From Nitrososphaerales archaeon TH5893 (GTDB taxonomy: Archaea > Thermoproteota > Nitrososphaeria > Nitrososphaerales > Nitrososphaeraceae): a stretch of 17,153 bases of DNA. The DNA lies in the NCBI GenBank assembly GCA_014523685.1, contig JAATVT010000169.1, positions 1-17,153 on the forward strand, written 5' to 3'. This document shows positions 1 to 7,178 of the stretch, piece after piece. The first letter of the stretch is position 1. Each line of letters begins with the position of its first letter. The position numbers and the translations under genes were made by a program. The notes below the pieces were generated by a model. It ran no database searches and was not told the origin of the DNA. It saw nothing but the letters and a program-made list of their open reading frames with translations.

Positions 1-1714
1 GCGTCTTTTCCTTTGTTCCAATCATCTGATTTCGCGGCAGGAGTTTTGCGGACACGGATATTGTTCCTCGCTGAGTGAACTTGATTGCATTACTGATTAA
101 ATTCGAGATGACTTGTGTCACTCTTTCTCTGTCAGCCTTTATTGATGGCTCATTGATTAGTTCTTGCGCCGGTTTATAGTAGATATTGACCGGAGAATTG
201 ATTTTACTAATTTCATTTTTAAAGTCGTTTACTATATACGACAGTACCTCATTCAGATTGAATCTTTGTTTGTTGAGCTTTAGCGTTTGACTTTCGATCC
301 TTGTTACATCGAGTATGTCGTTAGCCAAATGCTGCAGCCTTGTGGCATTTCTATATATCGCATCTATTGCTTCGTCCTTCCTATTCTCTTTCTTGGATTG
401 GATTTTCAATATTTCAGAATATCCCAAAACTGCTTGCGTAGGCGTTCGTAATTCGTGAGCAGCTATATTAATGAATTCTTTCTGCATTTTGCCGTGAGCC
501 TTCAATTGTTCGTTCGCATCTTTCAACTCTATAGTCTTAGTGTTCACAGTGTTTCTCAATCTCTTGTTCCAAGTAATCACCAAAAATGCAATACCTAAAG
601 ATAGAGCACTTATTACTGCTATCATAATTATGCTAAAGTTTTTTTGTTGATCAATGAGAGCGCTGACATTGTCAGTTAGCAGGTGTGGAGAGGCTATAAA
701 GACGCTCATGAAATATTTGGTGTTGTTATTGCTGCTCGCTTGATTCGTTTCGACTATGACAGGTTGATATGACACAGTATTTAATTGACCGCCGATCTTA
801 ATATCTTCCGAACCTTGCTTACCCTCAAATGAAGCTTTCAAAATATCATTGAATTTATCTTTGAATTCTAGGGGGATCAATGAGGGGTATATTGCTGATT
901 GAATTTCATTTGAAAACACGTTTTGTCCTATATACGTATCATTTGGTGAGTAGAGAATTGTTCCGTCTCTGTCAAGAAGAGTGACTGAGCTTTGAAATTC
1001 TGGTATAAGTTGGTCCTTTAAAAGCTCCCCTACAGTGTCGAGTCTTATACCTGAATAAACAATACCTTTGAATATTTGTCGTGGAGTGTCAGCTTCGGCA
1101 GTTGTAGCGTTAAGCACAGTACTCGTATCATTATTGACTCCACCACGGCTTTGATTGCCTATACTGCCCAAAATAGGCACCGATACAAATATTCTAGGAA
1201 CATTATCTACTGAGGCTATTACGCTACTGTAATACGGCTCAAGTGTGCTCTTTGGAACAGTGAAATAGGGCCTGAAGCTCAAATCTGTCCCCTTATACTC
1301 TTCGTAGACTGTTTCATTCAGGTTGCTAGACCATATTAATTTTCCATCAGGGCCTAGCCAGGCAAAAAAATCTACCCAAGACTCTGAATTGTTTTTGGCG
1401 GAGTCAAAGAAGGTGCGTGCATCTATTTGTTGATTATTTTGAACTGCTGGAACATTAGCAATAATACCTAAACTGGTACTTATTGTATCAATCTCGTTCT
1501 CAAGAATTCTCGCAAAATCATATGATTCTATTCTCGAATTTGACCTTACGTCTTGTGAGGCAATTTTGTTAATTTCAATTGAACTGAATGAATAGTAAAA
1601 ATACACTAAAGTTGCCAGAGAGGCAGCAACAGCCACTATAACGGATATAATTGACAGATTTCTCTTACTAGAAAAAACTGACCCAGCTGTCCTAACAGCC
1701 TTCCTCAAGGTCAT
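1..1714 (-). CDS. Membrane sensor histidine kinase with extracytoplasmic dCache-like domain (partial, C-terminus beyond window)
   Basis: I translated this frame by hand from ATG 1714 to the left edge: 571 codons with no stop. An in-frame TAG lies three codons upstream, so ATG 1714 is the first possible start. Order of parts: a basic N-terminus, TM1 at about residues 20-41, a large extracytoplasmic region (about 42-358) resembling a dCache/PDC ligand sensor, TM2 (about 360-382), a short coiled linker, then a HisKA domain with H-box AAHELRTPTQ and phospho-acceptor His420. The HATPase N-box is ISNLISNAIKFT (Asn538 and Asn542). The window ends just after the N-box, so the G-boxes and any receiver domain are not visible. 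The family autophosphorylates on His and passes the phosphate to a response regulator. No partner regulator is in the window and the ligand is unknown. Many Nitrososphaerales encode numerous kinases of this layout. Confidence 0.93.
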   Translation of the reverse strand, partial: MTLRKAVRTAGSVFSSKRNLSIISVIVAVAASLATLVYFYYSFSSIEINKIASQDVRSNSRIESYDFARILENEIDTISTSLGIIANVPAVQNNQQIDARTFFDSAKNNSESWVDFFAWLGPDGKLIWSSNLNETVYEEYKGTDLSFRPYFTVPKSTLEPYYSSVIASVDNVPRIFVSVPILGSIGNQSRGGVNNDTSTVLNATTAEADTPRQIFKGIVYSGIRLDTVGELLKDQLIPEFQSSVTLLDRDGTILYSPNDTYIGQNVFSNEIQSAIYPSLIPLEFKDKFNDILKASFEGKQGSEDIKIGGQLNTVSYQPVIVETNQASSNNNTKYFMSVFIASPHLLTDNVSALIDQQKNFSIIMIAVISALSLGIAFLVITWNKRLRNTVNTKTIELKDANEQLKAHGKMQKEFINIAAHELRTPTQAVLGYSEILKIQSKKENRKDEAIDAIYRNATRLQHLANDILDVTRIESQTLKLNKQRFNLNEVLSYIVNDFKNEISKINSPVNIYYKPAQELINEPSIKADRERVTQVISNLISNAIKFTQRGTISVSAKLLPRNQMIGTKEKT

Positions 1715-1736
1715 ATCTGACTATTTACTCGGTCCA

Positions 1737-1744
1737 ATAAAAAG
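1737..1744 (-). promoter_or_regulatory. TATA box for the histidine kinase
   Basis: The minus strand reads TTTTTATT about 23-30 bases before ATG 1714. This is where an archaeal TATA box sits when the transcript is leaderless. The assignment rests on sequence and spacing only. Confidence 0.45.
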
Positions 1745-1947
1745 TTCATGTCCATTTCATGGATTGAAAAGATTGGTCATTAGTTTGAGTATCATATAAC
1801 AATTGGATTTGTCTCAATGAAATATCGGAATTTAACGTATGCCATACCAAATTGAAAATTGCATAATTAGAATTGATTCTTGTGTTAAAAGACATAAGTT
1901 CGCATAGTTATTATGTGAATCTGCATTATCAAATACAAACCCGTACA

Positions 1948-2226
1948 ATGACAAGAATAAAGCAGAATGACGATATCTCGGCTGTAAATGGCAATAAAAG
2001 GAAAGGAGGTAATAAGAATCCTGACTCAAAGAAACTCCATACTAAGTACATGGCGGCCAAGGATAAGGACAATCAGAAACGAGCGAGAGGCAATTCCTCG
2101 ATTTTGGTTTCCCGTACTCCTAAACGAAATATCTCAGACCGTAATAGTGTGGAGAAGGAAACCAACAACGACACGAGGGAACTGGTGCTTCCCAGTGATT
2201 CCAATGTAGTAAAGGGGAATGTATGA
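1948..2226 (+). CDS. Small basic hypothetical protein (92 aa)
   Basis: From ATG 1948 this frame gives 92 residues rich in Lys, Arg, Asn, Asp and Ser (opening MTRIKQNDDISAVNGNKRKG), with no membrane segment, Cys motif or recognizable domain. The protein looks intrinsically disordered and positively charged. The frame extends back to a TTG at 1873, adding 25 residues. I prefer the ATG because the added part does not resemble the rest. No good Shine-Dalgarno or TATA box decides the start. It lies between the kinase (transcribed leftward) and the cyclase (its convergent neighbour). I do not recognize a family. An overlapping frame from 1988 is also open, so this may be a chance frame. Confidence 0.35.
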   Translation: MTRIKQNDDISAVNGNKRKGGNKNPDSKKLHTKYMAAKDKDNQKRARGNSSILVSRTPKRNISDRNSVEKETNNDTRELVLPSDSNVVKGNV

Positions 2227-2511
2227 TCTAACGGGATTAATACAATTCTTTCAATTCTTCTCTCACTATGTTATATGACTCAATACCGGTGAAGATTTTT
2301 GGACCTTAGGATAAGGCAGAACAACAGACATTGACATAAAGAAATTGACAGTAGGGAAGCCAAGTTCCTATTTAACTTTAATCTCTTTTTATGATTTAAC
2401 AATGGTCCCGAAACATTGTTTATGATTGGAGCACTATATCGATCATTCTTCACTATAGCATGTACCTCAGCTGGGCTAAGCACTAAATAATCAATTCAAG
2501 GCTCCAAGAGA

Positions 2512-3303
2512 CTATTTTTTCCTTATAACAGAAAAAACTTCGAAACTGCCAGGAATATTTTTCAGATCATCCACAATACCTCTTTCTAGGAGTTCGAATT
2601 TTTCAAATATTTTTGACTTTGTGGTTACTGAAACTAGTATTTCATTGTTAATAGCTAGACTAGCTAATCTATTGGCTAGGTTGACATTGAAACCAAAAGC
2701 AGTAAAATAACGATATTCTTTAGCTCCTATATTACCCACAGCAGCGCATCCTGTATTGATACCACATTTTAGTCCAATATTTATTTGATAGGGAGTATAT
2801 CCTTGCCATATTTTCTTCCATCTTAGCTCCATTATTTCGAATTGTCTTCGAAATTTCAGAGCGGCACTAGCGGCGCAAATAGCAGAAGTTGAAATGCCAT
2901 GGCCCAGATTTGAATCGGTTCCAAATAGAGCCATAACCCCATCGCCTAAGAACTTGTCTACTACTCCACCTTGTTCCAATATAACTTGCGTTGCTGCCTC
3001 AAAGAACTCTTTGAGGAAAAGTGTAAGTAAACCTGGAGACATTTCAAGGCTGTGACAGAGGGCCGAGAATCCCTGTATATCCCAAAATACTATGGTTACT
3101 ATCTTAGCTTCCATCCCTAGAAGCCCAGGCATTCCAGATTCCGAATTCTTTCCTCCGTTTCCAGCTTCACCAATTCGTCCGTTGTAGTCTTTATCAATCT
3201 CTCTTGATGATAGGAAACGAGTTCCTTGCTTGATGCATCTGTGGAAAAGATTCTTGGCCAAACCAAATAGAGAGTGGTGTCGTCTTTTTGACCAGCAATA
3301 CAC
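2512..3303 (-). CDS. Stand-alone class III adenylate/guanylate cyclase
   Basis: This 263-residue protein is almost entirely one class III nucleotide cyclase catalytic domain (about residues 66-260), which makes cAMP or cGMP from the NTP. The metal-binding aspartates are present (Asp75 in VFWDIQGFS and Asp121 in KFLGDGVMALFG). So are the base-contacting Lys117 and Thr201, and the transition-state pair Asn208 and Arg212 in NVNLANRL. The Lys/Thr pair is the arrangement of many bacterial adenylate cyclases, so cAMP is the better guess. The first 65 residues are basic and glycine-rich, with no sensor, HAMP or membrane segment. The start is GTG 3303, since an in-frame TAG sits three codons upstream. 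It is therefore not truncated by a nearby start choice, although it may have lost an N-terminal sensor in the past. It is transcribed alone, convergent with the hypothetical gene and divergent from hisB. Confidence 0.9.
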   Translation of the reverse strand: MYCWSKRRHHSLFGLAKNLFHRCIKQGTRFLSSREIDKDYNGRIGEAGNGGKNSESGMPGLLGMEAKIVTIVFWDIQGFSALCHSLEMSPGLLTLFLKEFFEAATQVILEQGGVVDKFLGDGVMALFGTDSNLGHGISTSAICAASAALKFRRQFEIMELRWKKIWQGYTPYQINIGLKCGINTGCAAVGNIGAKEYRYFTAFGFNVNLANRLASLAINNEILVSVTTKSKIFEKFELLERGIVDDLKNIPGSFEVFSVIRKK

Positions 3304-3664
3304 CTTTTCTAACTAGACCAACCTCCAACTCTGCCTCGAACTTTTCGGAATTGATAACCAGCAGTAGATTGATTTCTTAATTAATTGGCGGTTGCTTAAA
3401 TGGAATGACATGTAAATTTCTCTCATTTTTTATAGGAAAGGGCTTTGGTACTCTATAAGGGAAGATACCATCTAGGGGAGAGGGAGTGCTATCTACGCCG
3501 TATTTCATGCAGAATCTATAATCCCCGAGCAATGTACGCTTGACATTGAAATATCGAAAGAAATCTATCTTGAACCCTTCTTTGCTTATACACCTGCAAA
3601 GGAAGAAGGAATATTTACTAGAAACAATAATAATAAAAATTAAGGGCATAGTCAGAGAGATATT
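3304..3664. other. Divergent intergenic region between cyclase and his operon
   Basis: These 361 bases separate the cyclase (leftward) from hisB (rightward). The right end holds a TATA-like element for hisB. On the minus strand a frame is open from 3751 to a stop at 3377, with an internal ATG at 3649. Its last 65 residues (ending IPFKQPPIN) look protein-like, but I recognize no family and it overlaps the hisB promoter. I do not call it a gene. I see no RNA gene here. Confidence 0.4.
3630..3641 (+). promoter_or_regulatory. TATA-like promoter element of the his operon
   Basis: The AT-rich stretch ATAATAAAAATT lies 24-35 bases before ATG 3665. This is the right distance for a leaderless or very short-leader archaeal transcript that starts the hisBHAF operon. 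I see no clear operator beside it. Confidence 0.45.
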
Positions 3665-4300
3665 ATGGAAATGGAAGACGGCAGGCGGTTCGGTGATATA
3701 GCTAATAAGAGGAACATCCAGAGAACCGCAAAATTTGAGAGGACCACACATGAATCTTCAGTAAGCGTGGAGGTCAACATCGATGGCGCGGGTCATACAA
3801 TTGTTAATACCGGTCTTCCGTTTATTGATCATCTAATTACTTCATTTGGAAAGCACAGTATGGTAGACATTAACTTAAAGGGAAAGTCCAAAGACGGAAT
3901 TGTGCATCATCTGATCGAGGATGCGTCAATCGCTCTCTCACTTGCAATAGATAAAGCATTGTCTGATAGGTTGCAAATTATGAGGTTTGGCTACGCCATT
4001 GTTCCGATGGATGAATGCTTGTCATATGCTGCAATAGACCTAATAAAACGCCAGTTCCACAACATACAACTAAAGTTAACCAGAGACATCGTTGAAGAAA
4101 TTCCCAAGGAAGATCTCGAACATTTTGTGTCATCTCTGGCACAAAATCTCGACGCATGTACTCATGTCGTCGTGCAGTATGGAGATAATGATCACCACAA
4201 GATCGAATCTGCAATCAAGGCTTTTGCTGTGGCGCTTAGAATGGCTGTCAACATAGATGAAAAAAGAGTAGGAACTCCAAGTACTAAGGGTGCAATGTAA
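3665..4300 (+). CDS. hisB: Imidazoleglycerol-phosphate dehydratase
   Basis: HisB (EC 4.2.1.19) dehydrates imidazole glycerol phosphate to imidazole acetol phosphate in histidine synthesis. It is a cytosolic manganese enzyme, normally a 24-mer. The 211-residue product has both halves of the family repeat. The metal-ligand motifs are visible: [13 protein letters not shown] (about 53-65), [11 protein letters not shown] (81-91), and [15 protein letters not shown] (177-191). The substrate loop GYAIVPMDE (109-117) and the C-terminal TPSTKGAM are also present. There is no HisB-N phosphatase domain, so this is the monofunctional archaeal form. The N-terminus is about 18 residues longer than usual. 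A start at the second ATG (3671) is possible. It is the first gene of the operon. The gap to hisH is 110 bases, unlike the tight junctions further downstream. Confidence 0.97.
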   Translation: MEMEDGRRFGDIANKRNIQRTAKFERTTHESSVSVEVNIDGAGHTIVNTGLPFIDHLITSFGKHSMVDINLKGKSKDGIVHHLIEDASIALSLAIDKALSDRLQIMRFGYAIVPMDECLSYAAIDLIKRQFHNIQLKLTRDIVEEIPKEDLEHFVSSLAQNLDACTHVVVQYGDNDHHKIESAIKAFAVALRMAVNIDEKRVGTPSTKGAM

Positions 4301-4410
4301 AAATTTTAAACAACACAATAAAGACAACTACATATCAGTTAAATAATAAGGAGAGCTACAGTCTACAAGTTTACAGCAATAAAGCGCTCCACACCCATTT
4401 TAGCCCCAAG

Positions 4411-5112
4411 ATAGCAATTTTTGATTACGGAGCAGGTAATCTTTTCAGCTTAAAGGCAGCATTGGATAGAAATGGTGCAGTTAATGCTTCAATCATTCGG
4501 GACATGAAATCGCTTGAAAACTTTCATGGCCTTATCTTGCCAGGGGTGGGGAATTTCGACCCAGCGATTATTTCTATCAGGGAAGATAAAGAAATGTTAG
4601 TCGCGGCTATCAAAAGCAAGATGCCTGTTCTTGGAATTTGTCTTGGCATGGAAATGTTGTTTAATTGCAGTCAGGAAGGCACACTTGAAGGCCTTAGGAT
4701 AATTGATGGACAAGTACTAATGCTCGACAAGAAAAAAGTGAAGGTACCTCATATGGGTTGGAATAGCATACAACTCGTAGAACACAAATGGAATGTTTCA
4801 AAGAAAACTCGCATTGCTGAAAGCGAGATCGATAGAGGTAGTAATATGAGCGGCAGTAGGCTCTTACACCGGGTTGGAGATAATTCATGGGTATACTTTG
4901 TGCACTCTTATAGAATACTTCCAGGAAAGACAGAACGCCATATCGTTGTTGCTAACTCGCAGTATGGTGATAATAAGATTCCCTCTGTAATAGAAAAGGG
5001 TAATGTATTTGGCACACAGTTCCATCCAGAAAAGTCCGGCCCAATTGGTTCCCAGATAATAAAGAATTTCTTGAAAGTCTGTTCTTCTACTGTTATAGCT
5101 AAGGATAAATGA
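4411..5112 (+). CDS. hisH: Imidazole glycerol phosphate synthase, glutamine amidotransferase subunit
   Basis: HisH hydrolyses glutamine and passes ammonia through the HisF barrel (EC 4.3.2.10 complex). Counting from codon 4411, the triad is Cys77 in GICLGMEM, His205 and Glu207 in FHPEKSG. The oxyanion-loop motif LPGVGNFDP is present. The conserved N-terminal strand AIFDYGAGN begins at 4414, but no ATG, GTG or TTG occurs in frame between the stop at 4285 and TTG 4462. That TTG would remove the strand. I therefore place the start provisionally at ATA 4411 as a non-canonical start; an assembly error is the main alternative. An AAGGAG at 4348 is too far upstream to serve it. About 25 extra residues precede VYFVHSY, giving about 233 residues against a usual 200. 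Its TGA overlaps the hisA ATG (ATGA), which suggests translational coupling. Confidence 0.93.
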   Translation: MAIFDYGAGNLFSLKAALDRNGAVNASIIRDMKSLENFHGLILPGVGNFDPAIISIREDKEMLVAAIKSKMPVLGICLGMEMLFNCSQEGTLEGLRIIDGQVLMLDKKKVKVPHMGWNSIQLVEHKWNVSKKTRIAESEIDRGSNMSGSRLLHRVGDNSWVYFVHSYRILPGKTERHIVVANSQYGDNKIPSVIEKGNVFGTQFHPEKSGPIGSQIIKNFLKVCSSTVIAKDK

Positions 5113-5822
5113 AGATAATAGCTGCAGTCGACCTCATGGAAGGAAACGTCGTAAGACTTGTTAGGGGTGACCCTGCCAGTAGGATAACCTATAGTAATAA
5201 CCCTATAGAAACAGCACTTAGATGGGAAGCAGATGGCGCAGATATGCTGCATACTGTAGACCTTGACGCGGCCCTGGGTTCTGGCAAAAATAATGAAAAA
5301 GCCATTTCTGAAATAATAAGGGCCGTACATATACCTGTGCAGGTTGCGGGCGGCATAAGATCTATCGAGGCTATCGATGAAATGCTTGGTCCCAAAAAAG
5401 CGGCAAGAGTGGTCCTCGGCACCTTCGCTCTCGAAAATCCAGATTTAATAAAACAGCTTTCAAAAACGAAGCTTAAAAAAATTGTAATATCAGTTGACCA
5501 GATAAATAAAATGGTTATGGTTCGAGGATGGAGGGAGCCTTCAGGAACTAAGCTAGCTGATGCTATAAACATGTTTTTATCGTTTGGAATTGATGAATTT
5601 CTACTAACAACCATTGAACGAGACGGAACGCTAGAAGGACCAGATACAGAAAACCTGAGTGATGCCTGCAGTTTTGATAGCGCGAAAATTATTGCAAGTG
5701 GCGGAGTATCTAATATTCTAGACATAGTAAGACTTAGAACAATCGGGTGTTCTTCTGTTGTCTTGGGAAAGGCGATCTATGAAGGAAAACTTAACTTGTC
5801 CAGGGCAAAGGCCTTAGCATAA
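5109..5822 (+). CDS. hisA: ProFAR isomerase (1-(5-phosphoribosyl)-5-[(5-phosphoribosylamino)methylideneamino]imidazole-4-carboxamide isomerase)
   Basis: HisA (EC 5.3.1.16) performs the Amadori isomerization of ProFAR to PRFAR, the substrate of HisH/HisF. The 237-residue product is a normal-length (beta/alpha)8 barrel. The general base and acid aspartates are in place: Asp8 in AAVDLMEG and Asp130 in ISVDQINK. The two phosphate-binding halves are visible as VAGGIRS (about 79-85) and ASGGVSN. A motif like GDPASRITY follows the first strand, as in the family. The ATG at 5109 overlaps the hisH stop by four bases, and only three bases separate its stop from the hisF start, so the three genes form one tight cistron cluster. 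Because TrpF is not in the window, I cannot tell whether it is a dual HisA/PriA enzyme. HisA alone is the simplest call. Confidence 0.96.
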   Translation: MKIIAAVDLMEGNVVRLVRGDPASRITYSNNPIETALRWEADGADMLHTVDLDAALGSGKNNEKAISEIIRAVHIPVQVAGGIRSIEAIDEMLGPKKAARVVLGTFALENPDLIKQLSKTKLKKIVISVDQINKMVMVRGWREPSGTKLADAINMFLSFGIDEFLLTTIERDGTLEGPDTENLSDACSFDSAKIIASGGVSNILDIVRLRTIGCSSVVLGKAIYEGKLNLSRAKALA

Positions 5823-5825
5823 AAA

Positions 5826-6758
5826 TTGCCACTAACAAAGAGAATCATTCCATGCCTCGATGTCGATAATGGTCGCGTAGTAAAAGGCGTACACTTTGCA
5901 AAGGTTAAAGATGCAGGAGATCCCGTTGCTCTGGCAAGAAAATATAGTGATGAGGGGGCAGATGAACTTGTTTTCCTAGACATAACAGCATCCCAAGAAG
6001 GAAGGAATACGATGAAAAATATGGTAAGGAGAGTTGCAAGAGTTATTGATATACCCTTTACTGTTGGAGGAGGAATAAAAAAGTTAGATGATGCACGTGC
6101 AATATTGCTCAATGGAGCGGACAAAGTGTCTATCAATACCGCTGCCGTAAAAAACCCGGAATTGATTGGAGAATTAATGTCTATCTTTGGAAAGCAGTGT
6201 GTAGTAGTAGCCATCGATGCAAAACGAAATTATGAGTGTGATAATATAGATAATGACAAAAATGACAAAAACATCTTTTCTCTGGGTCGGAAAAGAGATT
6301 ATATGGACAAGGACAAGAGTATTAAAAATGAAAATAATATAAAGTACAACCAGACTCCCATGAGTAGTGAGAACAACTCAGAGGAGTTTTATGAGCAAGG
6401 TAAAAAGTTTTGGTTTGAAGTAAAAATTTATGGTGGCAAAGAGGGAACCGGTATTGATGCAATTCAGTGGGCCAAAAAAATAGAATCTCTCGGTGCGGGG
6501 GAGATTCTTTTAACTAGTATCGATACTGATGGGACAGAATATGGCTATGATTTGGGATTAACTAAGGCGATATGCCGTGCTGTACGTATACCAGTAATTG
6601 CTTCTGGCGGCTGCGGAGAACCAAAACACATGTTGGATGTCTTCAAGAGGACTGATGTGGACGCAGCTTTAGCAGCATCTATCTTCCATTATGATAAGTT
6701 CAGTGTCAACAAGGTCAAAAAATATCTTAAAGACAATGGTATTCAGATCAGGATATGA
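5826..6758 (+). CDS. hisF: Imidazole glycerol phosphate synthase, cyclase subunit HisF, with a long loop insertion
   Basis: HisF condenses PRFAR with ammonia from HisH to give imidazole glycerol phosphate and AICAR. Catalytic Asp12 ([13 protein letters not shown]) and Asp131 (VVVAIDAKR) are present. So are the phosphate-binding motifs GGGIKKLDD and ASGGCGEP, and the strand [13 protein letters not shown]. The start is TTG 5826, which gives the usual [13 protein letters not shown] opening. The 310 residues exceed the usual 250 or so because about 55-60 residues, rich in Asn, Asp, Lys, Ser and Glu, lie between AIDAKRN (134) and [10 protein letters not shown] (195). This is the loop after barrel strand 5, on the catalytic face next to Asp131. 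The reading frame stays open and both sides match the family, so it is an insertion and not a frameshift. hisI and hisE do not follow. Confidence 0.96.
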   Translation: MPLTKRIIPCLDVDNGRVVKGVHFAKVKDAGDPVALARKYSDEGADELVFLDITASQEGRNTMKNMVRRVARVIDIPFTVGGGIKKLDDARAILLNGADKVSINTAAVKNPELIGELMSIFGKQCVVVAIDAKRNYECDNIDNDKNDKNIFSLGRKRDYMDKDKSIKNENNIKYNQTPMSSENNSEEFYEQGKKFWFEVKIYGGKEGTGIDAIQWAKKIESLGAGEILLTSIDTDGTEYGYDLGLTKAICRAVRIPVIASGGCGEPKHMLDVFKRTDVDAALAASIFHYDKFSVNKVKKYLKDNGIQIRI

Positions 6759-6942
6759 TATAGAGGAATAACAATTCGTTATACAGATATCCGGACATTT
6801 CGATAGGATATGTGCGACTTTTGAAAAGTACAGCTGTTGACGGTCCACCGTTGATGCATGGATAGAAGAGATAGACAATAGTTGTTGTTCTTTCCCCTAA
6901 TATGACATGGGTGTGAGAAAAGAGTGTCTTTGATAAAAACAT

Positions 6943-6977
6943 CATTGTAAGATTAGAGATCTTACCTTGTTACAATG
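6943..6977. repeat. Nested inverted repeats able to form alternative hairpins
   Basis: An outer pair, CATTGTAA and TTACAATG (8 of 8 bases, 6943-6950 and 6970-6977), encloses and shares bases with an inner pair, GTAAGAT and ATCTTAC (7 of 7, 6947-6953 and 6959-6965). Both stems cannot form fully at once. It lies 185 bases beyond the hisF stop. Its role is unknown. It could be a 3'-end structure or a protein-binding dyad. Confidence 0.4.
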
Positions 6978-7127
6978 ACACAACGCAATAGCTATTTAGG
7001 TATATACCCTAAATTCTATCTCAAGCGACTATTACTATTTTAGTTTAGTAGTCATTCGTGACCCTTTCAGTCATGGATTTATGATAAGATATTCCGCATG
7101 GGCATGTTTCTTATAGTCCAAGTGTCC

Positions 7128-7166
7128 AGAGTTATTTTCTCTTCTTTTGTCTATCTTATTTTCCTC
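7128..7166 (+). terminator. T-rich tract, possible his operon terminator
   Basis: The plus strand is a run of pyrimidines with several TTTT groups (TTATTTTCTC, CTTTTGTC, TTATTTTCCTC). Archaeal RNA polymerase stops at such oligo-T tracts without needing a stem. It is 370 bases after hisF, so an earlier stop is possible. Confidence 0.25.
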
Positions 7167-7178
7167 ACAAGACATAAT

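Larger units (their letters stand above)
6759..7178. other. Convergent intergenic region after hisF
   Basis: These 420 bases lie between the convergent hisF and FilR1-type genes. Contents: a short hairpin ACGGT-CC-ACCGT near 6844-6855; a nested inverted repeat at 6943-6977; a 10-base palindrome GGTATATACC near 7000; and a T-rich pyrimidine tract at about 7128-7166 that could end the his transcript. Short open frames on the minus strand here (around 6669-6945) have no recognizable content. I see no tRNA or protein gene. Confidence 0.4.

Noticed and set aside
1988..2209. A 73-codon plus-strand frame overlapping the small basic gene
   Set aside because: It shares the DNA with the 1948-2226 frame, has no recognizable features, and GAAAGGAGG at about 2000 lies inside it rather than before a start. 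Only one of the two can be real, and the longer hydrophilic frame is slightly preferred.
2280..2483. A 67-codon minus-strand frame after the cyclase
   Set aside because: It has no homology I recognize, no promoter and no ribosome-binding site, and it lies in an AT-rich convergent gap.
4288..4411. Programmed -1 frameshift fusing HisB to HisH
   Set aside because: The hisH frame is open upstream and is -1 relative to hisB. However, the overlap between the -1 stop at 4285 and the hisB stop at 4300 contains no slippery heptamer, and HisB ends with its normal TPSTKGAM tail.
5189..6214. Long minus-strand frames opposite hisA and hisF
   Set aside because: They are antisense shadows of well-supported genes, and their composition has no domain signal.
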